Assembly (NCBI GenBank): GCA_030280995.1
Contig: JASXTE010000005.1
Location: forward strand, 27,809,501-27,873,500
Reading direction: 5' to 3'
Origin: Hemileia vastatrix
Lineage: Eukaryota > Basidiomycota > Pucciniomycetes > Pucciniales > Zaghouaniaceae
DNA: 64,000 nt
In this document: in pieces, positions 8,224 to 19,354 of the stretch
How positions within the stretch are numbered: the first letter of the stretch is position 1
How the letters are laid out: each line of letters opens with the position of its first letter
The notes under the pieces: model-generated
What the model saw: only the letters and a program-made list of their open reading frames with translations
The model's database searches: none
Told to the model about the DNA's origin: nothing
Position numbers and translations under genes: made by a program

Positions 8224-10635
8224 ACGACTGAAGTTAGAGGGTTTTTAGGCATTTGTGTATATTTTAGAATGTTTATCAAGGACTTTTCTTCATTGGCAGC
8301 TCCATTGAGACGGTTAACGAGAAAGGATGCAGACTGGGAGTGGGATGAAGAGTGTGAGAAGGTGTTTGTGAAGTTGAAGGAGGTTGTGGGGAAGGATTTA
8401 GTCCTGCACAAGTTGGATTATGGAAAAGATGCTGGCAGAATTTATTTAGCAGTTGATTCAAGTCAGGTTGCAGCTGGGGCGGTTCTGTCTCAGATGGATA
8501 AAGCTGGTTACATCAGGCCAGTTAGGTATGAATCTGTAGTATTTACTGAGGTTGAATCAAGATATTCTCAACCAAAATTGGAATTATGTGGTGTGGCAAA
8601 AATACTGAAGAAACTTCAGCGTATTTTGTGGGGGCAACATTTTGAGTTGCAAGTGGATGCCAAATCGTTAATCCAGATGATTAATTCCCCAAGTTTACCG
8701 AACGCACCCATGACGAGATGGGTAGCTTTTATTCAACATTTTTTGTTTGATTTAGTTCATAAGCCTGGCAAAACTTTTACTATTCCAGATGGTTTATCAA
8801 GGAGACCACCCACTGAAGAAGATTCAGACTCAGAGGAGTTCGATGAAGATATACCTATTATCAAAGCCAGCACTAAAGGAGCTGAAGACTTTCCATACCT
8901 CCCCCATTAGGTTAAACTGGCAGGACTATTGTGTTTAGATTATGGTGTTGATGACCTCCACCAAGAGGATAAACTGGAAAATAGTTTTTATGTTAATAAA
9001 GGTGTTGGAAAAGGTGTAGATAAATTTGGTAGAAAGGAGGTGGAAGAAGATGTGGTGTATGTAGAGGAAGATGGATTGGTAGTGTGGGATAGTAGTAAAT
9101 TAAGGAATGGTGTATATGTTGGAGAATTAGAGAATTTAAATAAAAAGGTGGATAAAGAGAAAGAGGTATTTTCGAATACGGTTTACGAAGGATCCAAAGG
9201 TTCAGAAGAACAACGTCGACATAGCTCGATTGAAGATTTATTTAGGGGTCAACAATTATTGGCTCATTCATGTGTAGGTGATATTGGTGATAGAGAAGTC
9301 CCTATTGATGTTATATTAATCGATTTTCAAGATGATGTCTGGGGTCAGACTGGTTTTTATTTTTTGTTAGTCAAATATTTGTTGACTTTAGAGAGGCCAG
9401 AAGATTGTGAAGACGATGAATGGGTGGCTATCAAGAGGAAGTCATCTACGTTTTACCTATCTGGTCGACGTTTAATGAGGAGAAAGTATCCAAATCCTCA
9501 AGTAGTTATAGCTCAACAGAAGGGGCAAGAATTAGTTTTGAAATCACTGCATGAAGATCTCGGGCATAGAGGCGTTGGAGAAACGTTTAGAAGAATTTCT
9601 GATCGATTTTGGTGGCCTGGCATGAAGATGGCTGTTAAACAGTGGGTTCAGTCATGCGAAGAATGTCAAAGACGAAGTTATTTAAGGCCGAAAGAACCTG
9701 GATGCGCGACCGGTGAATATACGCTCTTTGGGAGAGTTAGTTTAGATGCCGTCCATATAAAAGAGGGACGGTATAAATATTTAATTGTGGCCAGAGATGA
9801 TTTATCTGGTTGGGTAGAGGCAGCGCCTCTTATTAATTTAACTGCCAAAAATGTGGCAGAATTTTTTTTGAATAATTGGGTATATAGGTATGGAGTGATG
9901 AAATTGGTAACGGTAGATGGAGGTCCTGAATTTGGGACAGAGTTTAAAGAGGCCGTATTGAAAGTTGGATCAAAGGTTAGGGTAGCAACCCCATATTATC
10001 CTGAAGCTGAAGGCATGGTTGAAAGAGGGCATCAAGTTATTAAGGATGCTTTAGTTAAAATGTGTGGGACAAGTGCCAAAAAGTGGAGGCACTATTTACC
10101 TTTAGTTTTATTTGCTGATCGAATCACTGCCAAAAGGACGACCGGATTTTCACCTTATGAACTTGTTTTTGGACAGAAAGCAGTTTTACTGGTTGATTTA
10201 GAAGCTGAATCATATCTTGGAGTTGACTGGGACACAGTCAAAACTACTGAAGAATTATTGTGTGCAAGAATGGTGCAGCTAGAAAAGAAAGAAGAATATT
10301 TAGAAAAGGCATATTCGCGGATGATGAAGATCAGAAACCAATCAGTTAGATATTGGGATGAGCGGTTGGCACATCGATTAAGGAAACCTTTGTATCCAGG
10401 AGATATGGTCTTGGTGTATAATAGGAGTTTGGAAAGTCAGTGGGGAAAGATGTTTGCAGATAGGTGGAATGGACCGTATAAAATCAAGGAGCAAGTTTCC
10501 GGCGGTTCATATGTGCTAGAAGAGCTGGATGGAGTAGTATTGAAGAAGAGGTTAGCGGCCGATCAAGTGAAACGGTTCTATCCTAGAGGCGCCAGGAGTG
10601 CCGAAGTCTACCTCCGCAATGAGGATAAACTATAA
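8224..10635 (+). pseudogene. pol: Ty3/gypsy Pol, element B (5' truncated, one stop)
   Basis: The copy begins at the codon matching base 605 of element A, in the RT thumb, so RT catalytic motifs and gag are missing. RNase H, the integrase zinc site (H-x4-H, C-x2-C), the D, D, E core and the GPY/F end are present and nearly identical to A. One in-frame TAG (8908-8910) replaces the GAG of an HP1 motif; the frame is otherwise open from 8224 to 10635. The C-terminus runs slightly past that of A and includes an L-R-N-E-D-K-L peptide encoded by HP1. Abutment to the A LTR suggests recombination or deletion, not a separate insertion. Confidence 0.9.
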
Positions 10636-11023
10636 TACCAACAAAATTTTATGGATTCCTCCGCGACGAGGATAAACTATCTTCTTTTTATCAAAATACT
10701 TTACTGTCGTTACACTGCATATGGGCGACGAAACTATGATGAAACTTAACGAAATGCAAGAAATTCTTCTTTGAAATTTTCGAAATTTAAAATTCTTAAA
10801 ATATGGGATAAGATAGTGTTGGAAAATTTTAAAAAATTTATTGGAAGAAGTGTTCACAGGGGAACCTTCTTAATTTAATTTTGGCAAGTGTGGGGGTAAT
10901 TGATGGGCTGGCTGCTCTATACACAATTACCCCATAATGTTCGTTTCCAAAATTTTCCCTGTTTCTAGTTGAATCCTGGCTTTGTCTTTTAATTATAGGA
11001 AGTCCACTAAGACTATAAACTGG
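10611..11023 (+). ncRNA. HP1 pair and HP0-HP2-HP1 module, element B
   Basis: Two CCTC-N6-GAGG HP1 motifs (10611-10632, 10658-10680) are followed by HP0 (10846-10870), HP2 (10893-10933, perfect 10-bp stem) and HP1 (11001-11023). Spacing equals that of element A. Confidence 0.6.
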
Positions 11024-11150
11024 AACGAATCAAGAGACACCGCTCTCAACGCCGGATTCAAGATTCTTTTTACTTTATTTTCTTTTTGATTTTTTTATGT
11101 TAGATTGTGATTTATTTTCTTTAATATATATTATGAATTTTTGTAAAGGT

Positions 11151-11351
11151 GATGATCACTGGTGGTCTCTAATCATTTTTATAAATTGGAGGGAGCCCAC
11201 CCAGTGATCATCATTATAAAAATTATCTTCTAAAAACTTTCATTTATTTTATTTTCTTTTCATTTTCTCAAAATTGTGTAACCACATCAAGTTGCACTTG
11301 GATGTGGGTATGATGTCGAGGGTACGGCTCATCAAATGGCCGGGGGGCATC
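11151..11351 (+). ncRNA. HP3, HP4 and HP5 hairpins, element B
   Basis: HP3 pairs GATGATCACTGG (11151-11162) with CCAGTGATCATC (11201-11212) perfectly over 12 bp. HP4 (11282-11307) and HP5 (11312-11351) follow, as in A. Confidence 0.62.
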
Positions 11352-11496
11352 TTTTAAAATTTTAATTTTGATAATTTTTTTATTATTACTTTTTTTATCT
11401 TTCTTTTCACATTTGCTTATCTTTCTTTAAAAATTAAATTTTAACTCTTATTTCAAAACTTTTTTTTCTAAATCTTATATTTTAAATTAAAAACAA

Positions 11497-11745
11497 ATAA
11501 AAATAAAATAAATAAATAAAAAATAAAAATAAAAATAAAAATAAAAATAAAAATAAAAATAAAAATAAAAATAAAAATAAAAATAAAAATAAAAATAAAA
11601 ATAAAAATAAAAATAAAAATAAAAATAAAAATAAAAATAAAAATAAAAATAAAAATAAAAATAAAAATAAAAATAAAAATAAAAATAAAAATAAAAATAA
11701 AAATAAATAAAAATAAAAATAAAATAATAAAAAAAAAAAAATGAA
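11497..11745. repeat. (AAAAT)n microsatellite
   Basis: A nearly pure run of AAAAT pentamers, roughly 40 units, with AAAT edges. The reverse complement of the unit forms the large satellite at 62671-64000. Confidence 0.95.
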
Positions 11746-11897
11746 AAAATTAATTAATTAAATCAAAAATTATTATTATATTTCTTAGTTTTATTTTTCA
11801 GTCTTCATTCTTTTTTAGTTTTATTCATTTAGTTTAGACAGGAAACAGGGTCTAGGGGAACTCAATACCTATGGGATTTTACTTCAAGACATCTGTT

Positions 11898-12764
11898 AGT
11901 CCTCCAAGACTCTAAACTGGCTACTGTTCAAGACGTTCTTTAAGGTTTTTTATACATATTTTGGAGCTTTTAGTCCTCCAAGACTTTAAACTGGCTACTG
12001 TTCAAGACATTCTTTAAGTTTTTTTTTATATACGAATTTTGGAGCTGTTAGTCCTCCAAGACTTTAAACTGGCTAATTTTCAAGACTTTCATTAAAGATT
12101 TTATATTGGAGCTGTTAGTCCTTCAAGACTTTAAACTGAATTTCAAGGATGTTCAAGATTTTATGGATATTTTTGGAGATGGATTTTTGTATTTTTTTTT
12201 TTAATCAAATGTTAGGTCAACCAAGACCTTAAACTGGAGTGTTATCAAATGTTAGGTCCACCAAGACCTTAAACTGGGCTGTTATCAAGCTGTTAGGTCC
12301 ACCAAGACCCTAAACTGGACTATTATCAAGCTGTTAGGTCCACCATGACCTTAAACTGGATTTCTTATCGATTAAATGTTTGGTCCACCATGACTTTAAA
12401 CTGGTATTTCATTCATTGTTTAGTCCACTATGACTTTAAACAGGAAAATTAATATCTGCAGGATAATTCAACATTCATTGGTCCACTATGGCCTTATACT
12501 AGATTACTTGTCAATCAAATGTTTGGTCCACTATGACATTAAACTGGATTATCAAATTTATTCAATCTTTGGTCAAGCCTAGGCCTTACTTAGGAATTTA
12601 TCAAGTTATTTATGCACCTAAACAATCTTTGGTCCACCAAGACTATAAACTGGCAATTGATTATATGTTTAGTCCACCAAGACTTTAAACTTGAATGTCA
12701 ATCTTGTTTGGATAACTCAATTCAATCTTTTAATTTATCACTGTCCACTAAGACTCTAAACTGG
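11898..12764 (+). repeat. HP1 hairpin array, element B (expanded)
   Basis: About fifteen HP1 motifs, at 11898, 11972, 12050, 12117, 12215, 12255, 12296, 12337, 12382, 12422, 12480, 12525, 12631, 12671 and 12742. The first four use AGTC-CTCCAA-GACT and are absent from A; several GGTC/GACC copies look like a local duplication of about 40 bp. The antisense genes that flank this array in A and C are missing here. Confidence 0.85.
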
Positions 12765-13414
12765 TTATTCAATTATTTCTGGAATTGGGTGCTGATAAGC
12801 TTTAGGAGGTTAAAATTTTAGGTGGTGATGATTCTAAGGAAAGCATAATGAGTAATTAGGTGAAATTTGTGGCGCTTTAACATGGTTTAAAGTTAATATT
12901 ATTATTGGAAGCCTGGCAAAAGTATTTTATGGGTTTGCTGTATAGCATAGTTTGAAAATTGTGATGAAGGAATCAGAAGTTAGGATGGTAGTTGGATTTT
13001 AGGGAATGATTTTTTAGTGCCTCATTGTTAGGCCATTTTTGGTTTGAAGCTTGGAGGACCTTATGGCGAGATTGGAATCATAGAATTCGGCTCAGTGGGG
13101 GGCCCTATGAGGTTGGAATCAGGAGTATTCGGCTCATAGGAAGATCCACTCTCTCAATGCTGTGACAAGAAGGAAGACTGGTTAATGGGAGTCTGAAGGG
13201 ATTCAAACCTTGCTCTCGTAGTGGAATCATTACAAGATTTATATTATTTTATTTTATGTTATATCAAGCCAGAGAAGAAGAAAGAACATTTTTATTATAA
13301 AGAATTAAAAGAAGACCAACTAAAACAAATTTATCAAATTATTTTATTAGAAAAGATAATTCTTTTGGAATTGCTCAACCACTTATGCAAAGTTATAAGA
13401 ATGGGGACATTCTC
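12765..13414. other. Non-coding 3' region of element B (gene 2 deleted)
   Basis: Matches 5704-6320 of A, then jumps at about 13377 to sequence matching A from about 7045. About 730 bp carrying antisense gene 2 is absent. In A this segment is bounded by short direct repeats (TTGTTCAAC near 6320, GTGTTCAAC near 7050). No gene seen. Confidence 0.75.
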
Positions 13415-13428
13415 AATTGGAGGTAGGA

Positions 13429-14545
13429 TGTGGTAGCCTAAAGTTTAGTATGGCACCTAAGTACGTAAATGGAGTTATTACGGTGTGCAAGATTGGCGTT
13501 ATTATTTTTTATATATAAAAGGGTTTTATTTAATTTAATTGAGTTTTAAATATGAAGAAATTGGTCAAGAGCGAATGCCTACGCGAAAACAATTTATTTT
13601 ACGGAGAAAACTTATTTTTATGGTCTGAAGAATTTATAAGTATCAAGTCGAGTCACTCAAGAACCTTGGGAAGGTTTCCCAGAATTTTTACTATTTTTCT
13701 TATATTTTTTTAAATGAATTTTAAAGTTTTATAGAAATACTTACGTTTTTAGAAATTACTTAACTTTGATGAATTTTCACAAGGTGATTAGAGCTGCGCA
13801 GACTACGAAAAATAGTTTGGAATGTAAAAGGGAAGTGGCTCTATCATGTGTAATTTTTCTAGATTTTGTATTATAGTTTTAAAGGTTCTAATTGAGTCCG
13901 CTTGGACTCCGTTTGGACTCCGCTTGGACTCTGTACGGACTCTGTACGGGCTCCGGGGTGACTCTGGGAGAGCTCTGGAGGGAAAAACTTAGGCACGTGA
14001 CTAGGAATACTTAAGCGCCTCTCAAACTCGAAATTGATGGGGGGACACATCATACAGCTTAATCATTGACCACCACTGTCTCATTTTTTATTACTCAACA
14101 AATTAAATAAATTTGTAATACCCTTATAACTTTATATTTTATATATAACATTTTAGAAATACTACTCAACAATTTAAATCACACTTCATACAGGGTATCT
14201 TTAGAAAGGTCTTCATCGCTGGGACTTGATTATTGCTGTCTCATATAAATTCAAATTATCATAAAAACATAAAAGTCAATCTTTTTAGATCTTTCACTGG
14301 TACACCTTAATTGTTGTTATCAGTATTTCTTTTATCAACAGCCACTTTCTTTAAATCTCAATAAGCGTTAATTATTTTAGAGTTTCATTATTTTCATCAA
14401 TCAGATCCAAGTAGATTGGTTAGCTTAGTGATTTAGAATTCCCATTTTGTTATTTTATTGGAAGGACGGGGTTTTCAGCTAAATCCACACATCTCCTCCG
14501 GATTCTGCTTACAGCAAGGCGACTGTAAGAGTTTACCTTACCATA
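13429..14545 (+). repeat. 3' LTR of element B
   Basis: About 1.12 kb, starting TGTGGTAGCC after a polypurine tract (13415-13428) and ending near TTACCTTACCATA. Close copy of 7105-8223. The target duplication cannot be tested because B has no 5' end. Confidence 0.85.
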
Positions 14546-16507
14546 CCGGCAAGGCCATTACTAAGAACAAGTTCAATTTGACTAAGATGCACCTTGAATA
14601 ACCATGAGCAATTCACATCTGAGATTTGTTCAATCACAGAAATCATAGCAATCCTAAGACAGGTATGTAGAATTCTTGGAATTTCTCGCATTAGTGAAAA
14701 GTGATGAAAACGACCTGATTAAAACATGAATTCATCAATTAAAATTCCAAATTTTGAAAGCTTTAGAGCTGACTGAAATCATATATTTCTGGAAGCTTTT
14801 TAATAGAAATAGTTGTTTCTAATGAGCTTTTACTAAGAGATAAAGATGAAATCTCCAAGTTTTCAGAATGAAGAGTGGAAAAGGGACTCTTTGATTGTTA
14901 GATTATTTCTAGAATCATAAAAAATAGATTAGAAATACTAATTTTGTTGCTCTGGTATATTATATTGCTCACCACTAGGGAAATTCAGGTTTTCATTGGA
15001 ATGCTCTAAAACATTGAAAAGATGCGCTTATTTTCTCAAAAAGGCTACCCAAAATATATTTTAGATTTGGAGCTATAATATAAATATATTTTAATTTCAC
15101 TTACATTCATTGTAGGTTGATATAAGAGCAGCAGCCCGCTGATCTGCCAACTGATGAGAGAGAAGAGTTGGAAGATGTAGAAAGCTCTAAAGTACTAAGA
15201 AGTAGACACAATGCAAGATGGGTTGGTTCTTCTTTTCAATTTCTAAAAAGAAGTGCCTGCCACTCTTATTTTAAAGACAGCACAATAATGTGTAACACTA
15301 ATATCTGACTAGATAGTTTATAAGTTGAGAGATGAGTTAAAAGATAAGGAAAAACAAATATTATTATCTTGATATTTCTATTCTTAATAAGTGCTAGTAT
15401 CCACAGATACTCCCACTTGAAGCTCTCTCTTTGAATATGCCTTATTATAGCAATAAAATAACTCTAATAATATTTTATCCTACTGAATCTATATATTCTC
15501 TCTGTGTTGCTCTTTTTCACTATACTATATGAAATACGCACACAGACGCAGAAACTCTAAAAGACTCAGAATATCTCCAATATGCTCTTTAACACTTAAT
15601 TGCAGAAAAATCCAATCTCTTACTGTTATCAGAGTAATCACAAAATAGACAAATCACTATATACCACAATATATTTCAAAAGTATATTATATGAGGCTTT
15701 AATGTTTTTAATGTAATGACTGATTCAAATAATATATTTTTTACCTGAAAACTACTACTCCTATTAGATAGCCTTTCATTCTTATATTTTTCAGCACTCC
15801 AGAAACAGTTCCCTAGTGTATCTCCAGCACTGTCTCTAGCACCACATTAGCAAAACAATAACTAATCCATTAGTAAACTAAATACACCACTTGTAAAAAA
15901 TACAGCGCCTAAACATAACCTATGCTTACTAATGCTAGTTTTAACTTGTTTCGCTCATATTCCACATGCCCGCTTATGACTATACCTTTGCATTGTTTCA
16001 GCACTACTTCCCATGTTGACACATTTAAGTGTCTATCCTTGTCTCTTTGACTCTTGGGTAGTTTTGTGATCAAGTCCCCATCCTTCTTGCTTCATTACTA
16101 TTTCCATAGTTCTGAAAATTCACTTAACTAGTTAGCCTCTGAAACTTACATTACCTGCTTCAGTAAGTTACCACTCTAGCTGCTGTGAAGCATACTATGT
16201 ACTTGAGGCCTTCCTTGAGCCATAGTTCCTTCCCTAATGCATAACACATAATAATTATGTAGAATACAAATCCATAATGTTCAGTGCTTGCGCTCCTAAG
16301 TTGATAACACACAATTCCCTTTGTGCCGCACATCTTGCTTCAAAATCCTCTTCTGTGCTTCTCTTTCCCTTTTTTCTTTTTTGAAAAAACACACAGTTAC
16401 ATATTTATAATAGTGCTATTTACTGCACTATAACTCCCCTTTGTTCTTCCTGGGCTACACAAGTTGAATGGTCCAAGAGATAGGTTACCTGAAATGCATG
16501 TACCACA
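14546..16507. other. Unassigned AT-rich DNA ending in an old LTR edge
   Basis: No gene recognised. The right edge, ending ACCACA at 16507 and followed by TCCTCCCTCTA, matches the LTR/polypurine junction of C-like elements on the minus strand. At least its right part is therefore probably the 3' LTR of a decayed minus-strand element (E). The left border of that LTR could not be found. Confidence 0.4.
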
Positions 16508-16540
16508 TCCTCCCTCTACTTGCAACTGTCCCAAGGAGCC

Positions 16541-16548
16541 TATAAATA
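16541..16548 (+). promoter_or_regulatory. TATA box before Zn-cluster relic E1
   Basis: TATAAATA lies about 150 bp upstream of the ATG at 16698, followed by a CT-rich stretch. The same CCTATAAATA context occurs at 18899-18908 before the second relic gene. Confidence 0.5.
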
Positions 16549-16697
16549 CGCTATGCCTTTCAGTGTTCCCTTCTTCCATCTTCCAAATACTTCATCATTT
16601 TCTATAAATCATCCTCATCATCATTTCCTTCTTCTTCTACTACATATTTATACCCTCTTATATTCTTTTATTCCTTTTTATTTATAACTTCTAAATA

Positions 16698-18443
16698 ATG
16701 AACACAAGAAACACTACCATTAATACTGATAACACCCCCAATGTTGTGAACTTTATCCAACAGTTTGTGCCCATGCAGCCCCCTGATGCTCCTCCCATGA
16801 TGACAGTCACTATGCTGATGGGTAGGACAAGAGGCTCCCGCTGTATCAAAAATGGCATAACCCCCTGCCACTTTTCAAAAGCCCGCTGTGGCAACAATTA
16901 TTTTAATGTAAGTTTTCCTTTATTTCTCTTCCTTTCCTTTCATCCTATCATTACTAACTTCCATTTCCTTTTTCTCCTAGTCATATGATTTTTGTAAAAG
17001 TTGCAAAAAGAAATGTAGCTATGATGGGCTTCCCACCATTGTGCATCTAGACCCAAAAACCTCTACTACAGAGATGATGAGTCAGATGACCATCAAGTGC
17101 CCTGCGCCTGCAACAGCTACACCACCTGACAACAAACGTTGTGGTCTTCCAACATTGGAAGAGGCCTTTGTTGGTCTATTTAGCGTTGTTTTGATATGTC
17201 TTAAATGACTTTGTTTAATAATTAAGTGTTTTTCTGGATTTATTCAGCAAATATTGAGACTGCGGAGATGTGGGTACTACCATTGGATAACCCCAGTATA
17301 TCTCTATATTTTATGTCCTGTTGAATTTTTTCAGATTTTAAGTATTAAAGGGATAATTTCTCATTTTTCATTCAAAAAGATAGCTGTTTAATTTTGTTTT
17401 TTGTGCTTTACATTGCTCCTCACTCAGTTTTCACTGTTTTTTGGCCACAATTGGCTGTGTTTGTTGCAAGGTGAATTCTTCATTTAGCTTAACTTGGAAA
17501 CTGGTTTCTCTGGTATAGTCTTGCAAGCTATATCAAGTATTATTACTGTCTCTGGTGTGGATTTGTAACCTACATCAGGTATCATTGCTCTATCTAGTGT
17601 GGACATTAGTCTACATTTCAGTTCTTTGGTTTGGTAGTCTGTCTGGAGACTACTTTCTTGGCTGATCAGGAAGTCAAGTGTGTTGGAAATTGGGCTTTAG
17701 CAAACAGGAACCAATTTACTGTAGCAGGTAAATCTCACTTTTTTTTCTAAAGGGACTGGGGATTTTCTCTCTGGGTTTTCTCTAACTCCTTTTGTCAAGG
17801 CCTATAGCTAGTACTAAAGTATTTTCTACAATGTGTCAAGGTTGGTTTCCAAGCGCCTACTCCCAGTAGTGTTGCTTAAATTCCTAGATCACTCTTTTCA
17901 GAAGAGAGTATCCATACTGTAAGCTCCTTTCTCTTCTTCTTCCTCTTCTGACTCAACACTAATACCCTTCCTTTCTTTTCAAGAATGCGCCAGCCTCTCC
18001 TTACACTGAGACACCTCTTCCGCCAAACAAATCACTATTCCTTCCTGCTCTAGAAGAAGATCCCCTCTGGGATGCAGCTCCTCTTCCAGAGTGCACACCT
18101 TGTTCATCAACTCCTGACTGGACTGAAATGCAGCCAGCTGGTGATGCCATCATCCCAGATCATTGGCCCATCAATACCCCTTTGTTCAACAACAAGGAAG
18201 TTCCCGCCATGGTTTGAAACTGGGAATTTGCACAGCATATTGCCTGTGTTCCATACAATGCAATTATGCATCAATTAAAAAACATGTTCACTGCCATCAA
18301 ACAATTCTTTGAGGCAGTCCCATTATATACTTGTGCCAAGTATAACCAAAGCACACAGATAATCACTACCTTGCAACAAAACATGAAAGAGGCTTTTAAT
18401 GACTGGGCTTTCTGCATATCAATCTTTGATGATGCAGAATACT
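16698..18443 (+). pseudogene. Zn-cluster gene relic E1, interrupted by an LTR
   Basis: Exon 1 begins at 16698. An intron of about 70 bp (GTAAGT at about 16909, CCTAG ending at 16980) joins in phase and completes a Cys-rich region with C-x6-C followed by C-x2-C-x3-C, resembling antisense gene 1 of element A (C-A-F-T-H-R-E-C versus C-H-F-S-K-A-R-C). A solo LTR interrupts it at 17150-17830. The downstream part (about 17980-18443) encodes a helical C-terminus after a Pro-rich stretch, with a stop at about 18215. It sits next to an LTR/PPT edge, as gene 2 does in A and C. It is not functional as it stands. Confidence 0.5.
17150..17830 (+). repeat. Solo LTR, C type, internally deleted
   Basis: Starts TGTGGTCTTCC and ends TTTTCTACA, matching the element C LTR ends, but is 681 bp against about 1.1 kb. 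Flanks are ACGT before and ATGT after, a possible 4-bp duplication with one C-to-T change. It splits relic gene E1. Confidence 0.75.
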
Positions 18444-18946
18444 AAGAAAAATCTTCTTTTCTTCATCTAAATTGTATCCTTCTTCCTATAATGTGTACAT
18501 ATCCTGTAAAAAGTAATATAATTTCTTATATTCTTATCTTAAATTCTTTGTGAGAACCCTACAAGATGAGTTTCCAAAAAAAATTCATCCTTCTTCCAAA
18601 CTTGCCATCACACCCTTTTTCTATGTTCTTCAGAAAGATGAAACAACAACAAAAAAAAACTTAAGATCAGCGCTACTCCCTATAGCAGCAAATACATTCT
18701 CTGCATCATATACGCATGAGTTCTCTTAAAATCTTCAGATCTTTGCAAAATATGACTTTCCCTTGAATGTGACAGATTCCACTTTTCCCTTGGGTCCCTT
18801 TTTCTATGACAAAAATCATCCACATCTTTCTTAGAGACCAATTAGTGCTCAAGTCAGATATTGCGCAACTTATGCCTTTTCTATAATTCCATTCTTAGCC
18901 TATAAATAGCTCATCTAATAATTGACATTTCCATCATCTTAGTATC
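18444..18946 (+). promoter_or_regulatory. Spacer with TATA box before relic E2
   Basis: About 500 bp of AT-rich spacer. TATAAATAG at 18901-18909 lies 38 bp upstream of the ATG at 18947. No HP1 motif is seen here, unlike the corresponding spacer of elements A and C. Confidence 0.4.
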
Positions 18947-19354
18947 ATGACACAATACCACACCGCTCCTAGAGATCAAGTGTGCTCTTTCTGCAAACGT
19001 CACAATTTCCATTGCATCTTTTTAGACCTTGGGGGTATGCCTCCTTTAGACCTTCCTGTAATATTTTTTTCAGATATCATAAGACTTGTAACTCCTCCCT
19101 AAACCAAAATAGTCCTCAGCCTACTGGCTAAATTTGTTTTCCAACTAGTTCCACCAGTAGCGCTCCTATAATAACTACTACTAGTCCTACCAGAGTTAAT
19201 TCTTCTCCCATAACTGATGTCACTTACAAATCATCATCACTTCCCACTTGTTTCAGGCACAAAATATCTATTCAGCCTAGTGCTGCACCTTCTTCCACAC
19301 CAAGTTCCAATGCTTCTATGCATTCAGGCTCCTCTACAGCTTCTCCAGACACGG
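18947..19354 (+). pseudogene. Zn-cluster gene relic E2
   Basis: Starts at ATG 18947. An early C-S-F-C-K-R-H-N-F-H-C gives C-x2-C-x6-C, exactly the first half-cluster of the antisense proteins. The second half-cluster is degenerate: only one Cys remains in the best frame near 19090, and stops follow. A Ser/Pro-rich stretch runs to a C-type LTR that begins at 19355. The close TATA box argues that this was once a self-standing gene. Confidence 0.45.
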
